From contig PDSL01000050.1 in assembly GCA_002748455.1 (NCBI GenBank), positions 1 through 43,607 of the forward strand: 43,607 nucleotides of DNA. The letters are read 5' to 3'. Below, piece by piece: positions 24,068 through 31,288 of this stretch. The stretch's first letter is position 1, and each line of letters begins with the position of its first letter. The DNA is from Ilumatobacter coccineus (GTDB taxonomy: Bacteria > Actinomycetota > Acidimicrobiia > Acidimicrobiales > Ilumatobacteraceae). Under the pieces are notes generated by a model. That model worked only from the letters and a program-made list of their open reading frames with translations. It had not been told where the DNA came from and ran no database searches. The position numbers and the translations under genes are program-made.

Positions 24068-24634
24068 GTGACGCCTGAGCTCGACGTTTCCACCCCGGAT
24101 CGACCGCCATCATCGCTGCGCCACATCATGGTCATCGGCGGCTCCCTCGACTCGTGGACGGCGATGTCCCGCCCGGCGTGGGAGCGTCAGGTTGATGATC
24201 TCGGAAACTGGTGTGCCAAAGCTGGCATCAGGTGGTTGACCCTGCGCACCTCAGAGCGGGGAACCGCAACCGCGGTGCCGTTTTCCCGATGGAGTCGTGC
24301 TGTTGGTGGTTGTGACGTGATCGTCGATCCCTCCGTCGACGGGCGCGACCGTTTCGCTGCCGCGATGAGAGACCTCGACCCAGCCGAGGAAGTCAACGAA
24401 GCCAATGTGGCAGCAGTGCTCTACCATCCAGCCGATTCGGAGCCCGATCTGATCGTGGTGATCGGGCCGCCAACCCGGCTTCCGCCCTCGGTCGTGTGGG
24501 AGCTGGCCTATGCCGAGCTGGTCTTTGTCGACACCGACTGGGCCACCTTCGGTGCTGATGACCTCAGTCAAGCGGTCACCGATTTTGGTGGTCGACGGCG
24601 GCGCTTTGGGGGGCTCGACGTCGACGATGGCTGA
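24068..24634 (+). CDS. Degenerate UppS-like protein, probable non-catalytic cis-prenyltransferase subunit (NgBR/Nus1-like)
   Basis: This 188-residue protein aligns by eye with UppS along its length, but the catalytic centre is gone. The motif H-I-x-x-I-M-D-G-N-G-R-W reads H19-I-M-V-I-G-G-S-L-D-S-W30, so the catalytic Asp is Gly25 and the P-loop Arg is Ser. The RTSGEQR region reads VIGPPTRL. In contrast, W144-E-L-A-Y-A-E150-L keeps the conserved Glu (E. coli E213 position), and the C-terminus RRRRFGG (175-182) keeps the RxG motif. The order PDL, GP, LP, W, E and RxG parallels human NgBR. It overlaps recO by 8 bp and precedes it, the usual uppS neighbourhood in actinobacteria. The GTG start has GGGAG 9 nt upstream. 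It most likely partners the UppS at 14103-14762. A decaying pseudogene is the alternative, but the frame is intact. Confidence 0.7.
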   Translation: MTPELDVSTPDRPPSSLRHIMVIGGSLDSWTAMSRPAWERQVDDLGNWCAKAGIRWLTLRTSERGTATAVPFSRWSRAVGGCDVIVDPSVDGRDRFAAAMRDLDPAEEVNEANVAAVLYHPADSEPDLIVVIGPPTRLPPSVVWELAYAELVFVDTDWATFGADDLSQAVTDFGGRRRRFGGLDVDDG

Positions 24635-25349
24635 CCAGTATCACGACACTGCGGTGGTCTTACGAACCTATAGGTTGGGGGAAGCCGACAAGATCGTGGT
24701 CTTGATGACCGCTGCTCACGGCAAGGTTCGAGCCGTGGCCAAAGGGGTTCGACGAACCCGGTCCAAATTTGGGGCGCGGCTGGAGCCGATGAGCCATGTC
24801 AGTGTCTTGATGCATCGGGGGCGTAACCTCGACATCGTGACCCAGGCTGAATCGGTCGATCCGCTCACCCCGCTGTGGTCATCACTCGATCGGGCTTCCC
24901 AGGCGATGGCGGCGCTCGAGGCGGTCGATCAGATCGCCTGGGAGGGTGATCCCAATCCCCAGCTGTATCGCATGCTGGTCGGGGTGTTGTCGACGATCGC
25001 CGAACATCCTGCCCCGCTCAATGTGGCCGCCTTCTTGTGGAAACTCCTGGCTGCTGACGGTGTCGCTCCTCAGCTCGATAGCTGTGTGGGATGCGGCACC
25101 CCTGATGATCTGGTCGCCTTCACCCTCCAGCTGGGAGGGGTGACCTGTCGAAGCTGCCGTACTGGGTTGTCGCTTTCGTCGGGAGCTCTCGCCATCATGC
25201 GAGACATCTTGGGTGGACGCCTAGCTGCAGCGCTCGCTCTCGATGAATCGCCAGCCACCCATGAGGTGGGGGAGTTGGCAACCCGGGCGTTCGAGTATCA
25301 CATCGAGCGGCGACTGAAGTCGGTTGCAGTCTTCGAACGAAGTCGTTGA
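24627..25349 (+). CDS. recO: DNA repair protein RecO
   Basis: This 240-residue recombination mediator helps RecR load RecA on SSB-coated single strands. The N-terminal OB-fold shows DTAVVLRTYRLGEADKIVVL and the GKVRAVAKGVRRTRSKFG segment typical of RecO. The C-terminal helical part carries a zinc site of two CxxC pairs at C153/C156 and C174/C177. The ATG at 24627 lies inside the end of the UppS-like gene (8-bp overlap), so translation is coupled and the ORF's longer frame is discarded. Its downstream gap of 84 bp leads to a separately promoted gene. Confidence 0.93.
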   Translation: MADQYHDTAVVLRTYRLGEADKIVVLMTAAHGKVRAVAKGVRRTRSKFGARLEPMSHVSVLMHRGRNLDIVTQAESVDPLTPLWSSLDRASQAMAALEAVDQIAWEGDPNPQLYRMLVGVLSTIAEHPAPLNVAAFLWKLLAADGVAPQLDSCVGCGTPDDLVAFTLQLGGVTCRSCRTGLSLSSGALAIMRDILGGRLAAALALDESPATHEVGELATRAFEYHIERRLKSVAVFERSR

Positions 25350-25420
25350 CCTGGACTGATCACTCATGGCGGGTTCATGACGACTGGTTTGCAATCATCG
25401 GATTGAGTGATCGAGCGCGC

Positions 25421-25426
25421 TAGTTT
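25421..25426 (+). promoter_or_regulatory. -10 box (TAGTTT) of a probable leaderless promoter for the RDD gene
   Basis: TAGTTT fits TANNNT and lies 7 nt before the ATG at 25434. No ribosome-binding site is seen. Confidence 0.5.
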
Positions 25427-25433
25427 CACACCC

Positions 25434-25979
25434 ATGGCTATGACACCTCCACCCCCACCGCCCCCGACACCTGCCGCCGCGCCGGTTGGCAGTTCCCAGT
25501 ATTCGCCATGGGCGTCACGCGTCATCGCCACCCTGGTCCGCAGTGTGGCTAGCGCAATTGTCTATATCCCCGCGGCCGTCGTGGCTCTCATCCTCGGCAA
25601 GATCTGGGGGCCGCTTGGCGCCCTGGCCATTCTTGCCGGTGTGGTCGGGATCATCGCTGTTGCCATCCGAGCCATGATCCAACGCGGCCACCTCGGCTAC
25701 GACTTTGGCGATCGGGTTGCCAACCAGACTCTGATCAAGGAACAGACCGATGCTCCGATGGGATCGGGGATGGAAGTCTTTGTTCGCGGCATCGTCCACA
25801 TCGTCGATGGCCTTCCGTTCTATATCGGTTACCTGTGGCCCCTGTGGGATGAGAAGCGTCAGACCTTTGCTGACAAGATTCTGTCGACGACGGTGGTGTC
25901 TGGTCGGCCCCAGCCTCATGAGGCCAAGGATCTCCTGATCAACGCCCTCCAGATCTGGGTACCGGTCACCAAGAACTGA
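25434..25979 (+). CDS. RDD-family membrane protein
   Basis: This 181-residue protein has a proline-rich N-terminus (7 prolines in a row at 5-11) and three hydrophobic segments (about 30-55, 59-80 and 115-137). An RDD-like ending, WPLWDEKRQTFADKILST, corresponds to the family's conserved 'lwD..rRT.hDk..gT' motif, though Arg-Asp-Asp itself is not retained. RDD proteins are poorly characterised; some act as ion antiporters or stress-related membrane proteins. The start is ATG 25434 (or 25440) because of the -10 box just upstream. It stands alone between recO and glyS. Confidence 0.7.
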   Translation: MAMTPPPPPPPTPAAAPVGSSQYSPWASRVIATLVRSVASAIVYIPAAVVALILGKIWGPLGALAILAGVVGIIAVAIRAMIQRGHLGYDFGDRVANQTLIKEQTDAPMGSGMEVFVRGIVHIVDGLPFYIGYLWPLWDEKRQTFADKILSTTVVSGRPQPHEAKDLLINALQIWVPVTKN

Positions 25980-25997
25980 TCTCAATCAGTGAGGTTG

Positions 25998-26031
25998 GCT
26001 GGCATGCCTCTAACCTGACGGGCATGCCAGC
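25998..26031. promoter_or_regulatory. glyS promoter embraced by an 11-bp perfect inverted repeat
   Basis: GCTGGCATGCC (25998-26008) and its exact inverse GGCATGCCAGC (26021-26031) are separated by 12 bp. TAACCT (26011-26016), a TANNNT -10 box 7 nt before the glyS ATG (26024), lies in the spacer, and the start codon lies in the right arm. If the mRNA is leaderless, the left arm is not transcribed, so this would be a DNA operator and not an RNA hairpin. Confidence 0.5.
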
Positions 26032-27334
26032 AACCGAGCTCGACCAAATTGTCAATCTCTGCAAGCGCCGCGGGTTTGTCTACCCGTCGGTCGACATCTA
26101 TGGCGGCTTTCGTTCCACCTACGACTATGGGCCGCTCGGTTCGCTCCTCCTGCGCAATGTCAAAGACGCCTGGGTTCGCTCGGTGGTCCAGCAGCGTTCT
26201 GACACCGTCCTGATCGATGCGGCCATCCTCGGCCCACCCCAGGTGTGGGAAGCCTCAGGCCACCTCTCCAACTTCACCGATCCCCTCATCGACTGCACCA
26301 AGTGCAAGCAGCGGTTCCGCGAGGACAAACTCGATGATCTTCATGTGTGCCCCGAGTGTGGGGCAGTGGATTCGTTCACCGACGCCCGTGAGTTCAACCT
26401 CATGTTCAAGACCTTTGCTGGCCCGGTGGAAGGGGCTGGACACGAGGCCTATCTGAGGCCCGAAACCGCCCAGGGCATGTTCACCAACTTTGCCCAGGTT
26501 CTCCAGACCACCCGCAAGAAGCCCCCGTTTGGGATCGCCCAGGTTGGCAAGAGCTTCCGCAACGAGATCACCCCGCAAAACTGGATCTTCCGCACCCGTG
26601 AGTTTGAGCAGATGGAGCTCGAGTTCTTTGTGCCACCGGCTGACGGCCCCCAGTGGTATGAGTACTGGTGCCAAGCTCGCTACGACTGGTATATCGAACA
26701 CGGCATTCCCGCCGAAATGCTGCGGCTACGTCCTCATGACGAAGACGAGCTGGCCCACTATTCCACCGGCACTGCCGATGTCGAGTTCACCTTCCCGTGG
26801 GGTTGGGATGAGCTCGAAGGGATCGCCCAGCGCACCGACTTCGACCTCAAGCAGCACGCTGAGCATTCCGGTGAGCGCTTGGACTATTTCGACCAACAAG
26901 CTGGCGAGCGCTATGTGCCCCATGTGATCGAGCCCGCTGCTGGGGCGACCCGGGCGATGGCGGCGTTCTTGCTGGCGGCCTATGACGAAGAACAGGTAGG
27001 CGACGACACCCGCACTGTCCTGCATCTCCATCCCCGGCTGGCCCCCTACAAGGTGGCGGTCCTGCCGCTGTCGAAGAAGGCAACCCTGGCCCCGGTGGCT
27101 CAGGACGTCTATCAGCGACTGTCGGAGCGCTATATGGTCGACTACGACGAGACCCAGTCGATCGGCAAGCGCTATCGCCGTCAGGATGAGATCGGTACGC
27201 CCTTGGCGGTAACGGTCGATTTTGATTCTCTCGACGACCACGCGGTCACCATTCGCGATCGTGACACGATGGACCAGGTTCGGGTCCCAATCGACGAGGT
27301 CCTCGCAGCGGTGTCGGATCGCTTAGGGTTCTGA
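26024..27334 (+). CDS. glyS: Glycyl-tRNA synthetase, alpha2 (dimeric) type
   Basis: This 436-residue class II aminoacyl-tRNA synthetase charges tRNA-Gly. The N-terminus LCKRRGFVYPSVDIYGGFRSTYDYGPLG is a hallmark of the dimeric enzyme. A CxxC...CxxC zinc-like insertion follows (DCTKCKQRF, VCPECGAVDSF). Then come LRPETAQGMFTNFAQV, motif 2 GKSFRNEITPQNWIFRTREF, motif 3 near GATRAMAAFLLAAYDEE, and a C-terminal anticodon-binding domain from APYKVAVLPLSKK. It is slightly shorter than the common 460 residues. The gene is monocistronic with its own promoter. Confidence 0.96.
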   Translation: MPATELDQIVNLCKRRGFVYPSVDIYGGFRSTYDYGPLGSLLLRNVKDAWVRSVVQQRSDTVLIDAAILGPPQVWEASGHLSNFTDPLIDCTKCKQRFREDKLDDLHVCPECGAVDSFTDAREFNLMFKTFAGPVEGAGHEAYLRPETAQGMFTNFAQVLQTTRKKPPFGIAQVGKSFRNEITPQNWIFRTREFEQMELEFFVPPADGPQWYEYWCQARYDWYIEHGIPAEMLRLRPHDEDELAHYSTGTADVEFTFPWGWDELEGIAQRTDFDLKQHAEHSGERLDYFDQQAGERYVPHVIEPAAGATRAMAAFLLAAYDEEQVGDDTRTVLHLHPRLAPYKVAVLPLSKKATLAPVAQDVYQRLSERYMVDYDETQSIGKRYRRQDEIGTPLAVTVDFDSLDDHAVTIRDRDTMDQVRVPIDEVLAAVSDRLGF

Positions 27335-27451
27335 CACCTCGATCTCCGATGACTCGGTTGTCGGCAGGTCGATAAACGACAATGTGTCGTCGGCGGTTGA
27401 CGATGTGATATCCCCGGTCGCCCGAAGTGTGCCGACTACGGTTTGAACCAC
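27335..27451 (+). promoter_or_regulatory. glyS-trpF intergenic region with a short inverted repeat
   Basis: The 117-bp gap contains ACGACA / TGTCGT, 6-bp arms around a 3-nt loop, at 27376-27390. TACGGT (27437-27442) is a possible -10 box 9 nt before the ATG at 27452. No ribosome-binding site is evident. The inverted repeat is too short to call a terminator and lacks a T-run; it may be an operator. Confidence 0.3.
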
Positions 27452-28105
27452 ATGTTCATCAAGATTTGTGGCATCACCAGTGAAGACGACGCCTTGTTCG
27501 CTGTAGCGATGGGGGCCGACGCGGTTGGGTTCGTCTTTGCCCCCTCACCGCACCAGATCGCTGCTCAGAAGGTCTACGACATCACCCGACGACTGCCGCC
27601 AGAGATCCTGACGGTGGGCGTGTTCCGCAATGAGCATCCCAAACGGGTGGTCCAGATCGCCAACACGTCGGGGGTCAAGGCAGTCCAGCTCCACGGGCGA
27701 CAGCGTCCCGAAGATGTCGCTGAGGTGACCAGCCGTATTCGCTATGTCATCAAGGCATTCCGCTCGACCTCACCAGATCTGGTTCATGCCGACCGCTATG
27801 GGACCGATCTGGTCATGGTCAACGCTGCGGCGCCGGCCTCAGGTCAGGTCTTTGATTGGAGCCTGGTTGCCGATGTCCCCAGTGGGGTTCGAATGATCCT
27901 GTCCGGCGGGCTGACTCCTTCAAATGTGGCCGAGGCGATCGACAAGGTTGAGCCGTGGGGCGTCGACGTGTGCTCGGGCGTTGAGTCGCAGTCCGGAAAG
28001 AAGGACCCAACCCTGGTGCGACGGTTTATCAATGCAGCGCGGGAAGCTGCTCCCGAGCCCTATCGGGGGCCCGATGAGGTGCCCTATGACTGGTACGACG
28101 AATAA
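27452..28105 (+). CDS. trpF: Phosphoribosylanthranilate isomerase-like protein (TrpF family)
   Basis: This 217-residue (beta/alpha)8 barrel of the TrpF family opens with FIKICGIT, including the catalytic Cys (C6). It also has the AVQLHG motif (77-82), the phosphate-binding SGGLTPSNV and the GVDVCSGVE segment. The oddity is the position of the general-acid Asp (D126 in Thermotoga TrpF): the LLD-type motif reads VMVN, giving Asn124, followed by a normal GQVFDW. Codon AAC could derive from GAC by one change. No other trp gene is near, and the C-terminus has an extra acidic tail ending DWYDE. Many actinobacteria use PriA in place of TrpF. So either activity is reduced or the protein has another role. 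A TTG 9 nt upstream is an alternative start. Confidence 0.72.
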   Translation: MFIKICGITSEDDALFAVAMGADAVGFVFAPSPHQIAAQKVYDITRRLPPEILTVGVFRNEHPKRVVQIANTSGVKAVQLHGRQRPEDVAEVTSRIRYVIKAFRSTSPDLVHADRYGTDLVMVNAAAPASGQVFDWSLVADVPSGVRMILSGGLTPSNVAEAIDKVEPWGVDVCSGVESQSGKKDPTLVRRFINAAREAAPEPYRGPDEVPYDWYDE

Positions 28106-28209
28106 GGATGGGTCATCGGCGCTGACCCTCGGTCGCTGAGCATCACCACACCGTCGAGATCCTGATATCACCGCTGCAGACCGGGACCCAGCCGCCAGAT
28201 TGACGCCGG

Positions 28210-28215
28210 TACGCT
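28210..28215 (+). promoter_or_regulatory. -10 box (TACGCT) of a probable leaderless promoter
   Basis: TACGCT fits TANNNT and ends 7 nt before the ATG at 28223. No ribosome-binding site lies between. Confidence 0.5.
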
Positions 28216-28222
28216 AGCCGTG

Positions 28223-28606
28223 ATGGCCGACTACACCCTCGCTGAGCAAGACCAGATCCGAGATGCCCTGACCGCGGCCTACGCCGCGGTCGCCAACGCC
28301 CAGACCACGATCTTTGGTCGCCGTCGCGAATACGCCGCCGCGGTGCGGGCGATGGCTGCATTGCCGCCCAGTTTGGGTGGAGTGTTTGCTGCTGGTGACG
28401 ATGCTGATGATGGACAGCTTCCCGACCGTCCGGTCACCGAACTGGTGGCGGAGGCCAAGGCGATCATCGCTGCCCGCCAGCCGGAGGCAGTGGCGGACTT
28501 TGTGAAGGTGGTGATCGGCCTGTGTGAAGACGTTGCCGCCGCTGCTGGGGGAGTGAGCGCTGGCGAACAAGCGGTCATCGATCGGATCACAGCGGCGCTC
28601 AACTGA
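28223..28606 (+). CDS. Unknown small alpha-helical protein
   Basis: I do not recognise this 127-residue protein. It is predicted almost wholly helical, rich in Ala, with no signal peptide or membrane segment, so it is probably cytoplasmic. The last third (SAGEQAVIDRITAALN) resembles the end of TerB-like helical domains, which is weak evidence. The ATG at 28223 is chosen over the GTG one codon upstream because of the -10 box at the right distance. Its own promoter and the 54-bp gap before fabZ suggest it is not part of the fatty acid genes. Confidence 0.55.
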   Translation: MADYTLAEQDQIRDALTAAYAAVANAQTTIFGRRREYAAAVRAMAALPPSLGGVFAAGDDADDGQLPDRPVTELVAEAKAIIAARQPEAVADFVKVVIGLCEDVAAAAGGVSAGEQAVIDRITAALN

Positions 28607-28647
28607 GACGGGCCGGGCGATACCGGCGGCCTCGGCGAGCGCTGATC

Positions 28648-28653
28648 TAGGCT
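28648..28653 (+). promoter_or_regulatory. -10 box (TAGGCT) of a probable leaderless promoter for fabZ
   Basis: TAGGCT fits TANNNT and ends 7 nt before the GTG at 28661, without a ribosome-binding site. Confidence 0.5.
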
Positions 28654-28660
28654 GGATCGA

Positions 28661-29071
28661 GTGAAGCCCACCGATCTCTTGCCTCATCGCCCACCCTTCC
28701 TCTTCGTCGACGAGATCCTCGATCTGGTCGGTGGACATTCAGCGCGGGGGCGGTGGAACCTCATCGGCGATGAATGGTTCTTTCCTGGTCATTTCCCCGG
28801 TCGCCCCACCGTGCCGGGGGTGATCCTGTGCGAAGCGATCGCCCAGGTCGGAGCACTCGCTGTTCTCGATGACGAGCGCTACGCCGGCAAACTGCCCCTC
28901 TTCGGCGGGCTCAACAAGGCCCGATTCCGCCGTCAAGTGGTGCCCGGCGATGAGGTCATTCTCGAAGCTGAGATGACCCGCCTCAGTGCCCGAGCGGGCA
29001 AGGGACTCGGCCGGGCCCTGGTCAAGGGGGAACTCGCGGTCCAGTGCGAATTGATGTTTGTGATCGCCTGA
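28661..29071 (+). CDS. fabZ: 3-Hydroxyacyl-ACP dehydratase, FabZ-like hot-dog protein
   Basis: This 136-residue hot-dog dehydratase should remove water from (R)-3-hydroxyacyl-ACP in fatty acid elongation. LLPHRPPFLFVDEI at the start and FFPGHFPGRPTVPGV with catalytic H44, followed by E58 in LCEAIAQVGAL, are the FabZ active-site elements. The length is typical. It faces the fabD-fabG-acpP-fabF operon tail to tail, with 8 bp between its stop and that of fabF. The locus therefore gathers most of the elongation cycle, but no fabH or fabI is in view. The start is GTG, supported by the -10 box upstream. Confidence 0.87.
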   Translation: MKPTDLLPHRPPFLFVDEILDLVGGHSARGRWNLIGDEWFFPGHFPGRPTVPGVILCEAIAQVGALAVLDDERYAGKLPLFGGLNKARFRRQVVPGDEVILEAEMTRLSARAGKGLGRALVKGELAVQCELMFVIA

Positions 29072-29079
29072 GGGCAGCC

Positions 29080-30267
29080 TCAGCTGGCTGGGGCCAGGAT
29101 GATCGATCCGTTGTGGCCACCAAAGCCAAAATTGTTGGACATGGTCGGTCCTGGGGTCCAGTCGCGGGGTTCGTTGATGACCAGATCGATGTCGATCTCA
29201 TCATCGATGGTCTGGGTATTGGCGGTGGGCGGAATCTGTCGGTGCTCAAATGATGAGAGCACCGCTGCTGCTTCGAGGGCTCCGGCAGCTCCGAGGGCAT
29301 GGCCGGTCACTCCCTTGGTCGAGACCACCGGCACCGTCCGTGCTCCAAACACCGAGGTGATCGCTGCCGCTTCAGCGGCGTCGTTCAGGGGGGTGCTCGT
29401 TCCGTGAGCATTGATCTGGGTGATCGCTGAGGGTTCGAGATCAGCATCGGCCAGGGCCGCGCTCATACACTCGATCGCACCGATACCACCGGGCGCTGGG
29501 GCGGTGATGTGATGGGCATCGGCGGTGCTGGCCCCGCCGAGCACTTCGCCGAGAATGGTCGCTCCACGCGCCACCGCGGCGTCCCATTCTTCGAGGACGA
29601 AGATGGCCGCTCCAGCCCCCATCACGAAGCCATCACGGTCGACGTCGAAGGGTCGGCTCGTACCCGATGAGCTGAGGGCGGTCATATTGGCAAATCCCGC
29701 CACCGCGGTAGGGGTAGCCGCATCTTCGGTGCCCCCAGCCACGACGGCGTCAACGATGCCCCAGGCGATCAGACGGGCAGCATAGGTGAGGGCGTGGGTG
29801 CCGGCAGCGCACGCGGTGGCCAGGGTTTCATTAGGGCCCCGTAGGCCGAACCGCATCGAGATCGCTGCCCCGGCAGCGTTGGCCATCATCATCGGGACCA
29901 AGAACGGCGAGACTCGGCGTTCGCCTCGTTCGAGGCGGTTGCGCACCTGGGTTTCGAGGGTGTGGACCCCGCCCACGCCGGTGCCGATGATCGTGCCGAC
30001 CCGGGTGGGATCGGCGATGAAGTCGCCAGCCTGGTCGATCGCCCCGGTTGCAGCAGCGATGGCAAATTGCTCGCTGGAATCGGCTCGTCGAGCCTTCTTG
30101 GGCGAGTCGTAGAACGGACTCGGATCCCAGTCAGCGATCCCCACCGCGTAGCCAACGTCGACCAAGCCTGGCCCCAGCAGACCAGCCCAGAACTGGTCTC
30201 GGCCCTGGCCACAGGGCGAAACCACGTCATAGCCGGTGATCGCGACCCGGCGAGCGGTGCCCTTCAT
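29080..30267 (-). CDS. fabF: 3-Oxoacyl-ACP synthase II (KAS II)
   Basis: This 395-residue condensing enzyme adds malonyl-ACP to growing acyl-ACP. The thiolase-fold catalytic triad is present: C153 in TACAAGTHA, H288 in NAHGTSTPLND and H323 in STKGVTGHALGAAGA with K318. The glycine-rich C-terminus SNNFGFGGHN is also typical. It is shorter than the common 410 residues but complete. It lies 8 bp after acpP and is the last gene of the fabD-fabG-acpP-fabF set. Confidence 0.94.
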   Translation of the reverse strand: MKGTARRVAITGYDVVSPCGQGRDQFWAGLLGPGLVDVGYAVGIADWDPSPFYDSPKKARRADSSEQFAIAAATGAIDQAGDFIADPTRVGTIIGTGVGGVHTLETQVRNRLERGERRVSPFLVPMMMANAAGAAISMRFGLRGPNETLATACAAGTHALTYAARLIAWGIVDAVVAGGTEDAATPTAVAGFANMTALSSSGTSRPFDVDRDGFVMGAGAAIFVLEEWDAAVARGATILGEVLGGASTADAHHITAPAPGGIGAIECMSAALADADLEPSAITQINAHGTSTPLNDAAEAAAITSVFGARTVPVVSTKGVTGHALGAAGALEAAAVLSSFEHRQIPPTANTQTIDDEIDIDLVINEPRDWTPGPTMSNNFGFGGHNGSIILAPAS

Positions 30268-30275
30268 CGTCGTGC

Positions 30276-30512
30276 TCAGACCTTGGCAGCGACCAGCTCG
30301 TAGGCCTGGCCAACGGTTTCGATCCCGTCGAGTTCGTCCTCGGGAACCTCGATATCGAACTCTTCTTCGAGGGCCATCACCAATTCGACAAGATCGAGGC
30401 TGTCGGCATCGAGATCGTCGCTGAAATTGGCCTCCATGGTGACCTGGTCATCCGAGACCGAGAGGACCTCGACCGCGCACTTCTTAAACCGGTTAAACAG
30501 TTCGGTATTCAA
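30276..30512 (-). CDS. acpP: Acyl carrier protein
   Basis: This 78-residue acidic four-helix protein has phosphopantetheine attachment serine S38 in the DADSLD motif, the site for AcpS. It carries the growing acyl chain between FabD, FabF, FabG and FabZ. AAGGAGA lies 10 nt before the ATG. A TACAAT box (complement of 30543-30548), just after the fabG stop, could provide an extra promoter, which would suit the high demand for ACP. The usual genetic position between fabG and fabF is kept. Confidence 0.96.
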   Translation of the reverse strand: MNTELFNRFKKCAVEVLSVSDDQVTMEANFSDDLDADSLDLVELVMALEEEFDIEVPEDELDGIETVGQAYELVAAKV

Positions 30513-30548
30513 AGGGATTCTCCTTAGGTGATAGGTGAGTGGATTGTA

Positions 30549-31259
30549 CTAGTGGCCCATGCCGAGCCCGCCGTCAACCGGGACGACAGCCCCGGTGATA
30601 TAGGCGGCATCGGGGGATGCCAGGAAGGACACAACACCGGCGATCTCGTCGGGCTCGGCAGCGCGACCGAGGGGAACGACCGAGACGACATCGGCGAGTC
30701 GATCATCGCCAACCTTGGTCATCATGTCGGTCATGACCGGTCCGGGAGCGATCACGTTGACAGTGATCGAGCGGGACGCGAGTTCCCGAGCCAACGATCG
30801 TGCCAAGCCGACCAGTCCAGCCTTGGACGCCGCGTAGCCGGCTTGTCCCGCCGATCCGAGGAGACCGACGACCGACGAGATGAAGATGATGCGGCCCTGT
30901 CGGGCCTTGAGCATGCCGCGGGACACCTTTTTGGCAACGCGATAGGCCCCGCCGAGATTGGTCTCGATCATCGCTGACCAGTCGTCTTCGCTGGTCCGCA
31001 TGATCAGCCCATCTCGGGCGATGCCCGCATTGGCCACCAGGATCTCGATCGGCCCACCGAATTCGGCTTCGACAGCAGCGCAAGCCTCATCGACCTGGGC
31101 GGGATCGGCAACATCGCAACGAACGCTGAAGAGATCGTCCGGCGGGGGTGATGAGTGAAAGGTCACGGCCACCTGGTCACCCTGGGCAGCAAACCGGCGA
31201 GCGCAGGCTAAGCCAATCCCCCGATTGCCACCAGTGATCATGACGATACGACCGGTCAT
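30549..31259 (-). CDS. fabG: 3-Oxoacyl-ACP reductase
   Basis: This 236-residue NADPH-dependent short-chain dehydrogenase reduces 3-oxoacyl-ACP. The cofactor loop TGGNRGIG is at 9-16, ANAGIAR near 75-81, and the catalytic Ser-Tyr-Lys set is S128, Y141 and K145 (ISSVVG...YAASK). N100 in the METN-like segment completes the tetrad. The ending ITGAVVPVDGGLGMGH is standard. The gene starts 29 bp after fabD; AAAGGACAT overlaps its ATG region as ribosome-binding sequence. The SDR superfamily is broad, but position between fabD and acpP makes FabG secure. Confidence 0.93.
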   Translation of the reverse strand: MTGRIVMITGGNRGIGLACARRFAAQGDQVAVTFHSSPPPDDLFSVRCDVADPAQVDEACAAVEAEFGGPIEILVANAGIARDGLIMRTSEDDWSAMIETNLGGAYRVAKKVSRGMLKARQGRIIFISSVVGLLGSAGQAGYAASKAGLVGLARSLARELASRSITVNVIAPGPVMTDMMTKVGDDRLADVVSVVPLGRAAEPDEIAGVVSFLASPDAAYITGAVVPVDGGLGMGH

Positions 31260-31288
31260 GAGATGTCCTTTCTGGGCCTGATGCCCAT

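Noticed and set aside
24068..24634. Calling the gene next to recO a normal uppS
   Set aside because: Position and fold fit, but the catalytic Asp, P-loop Arg and RTSGEQR residues are missing, so a functional stand-alone synthase is not supported.
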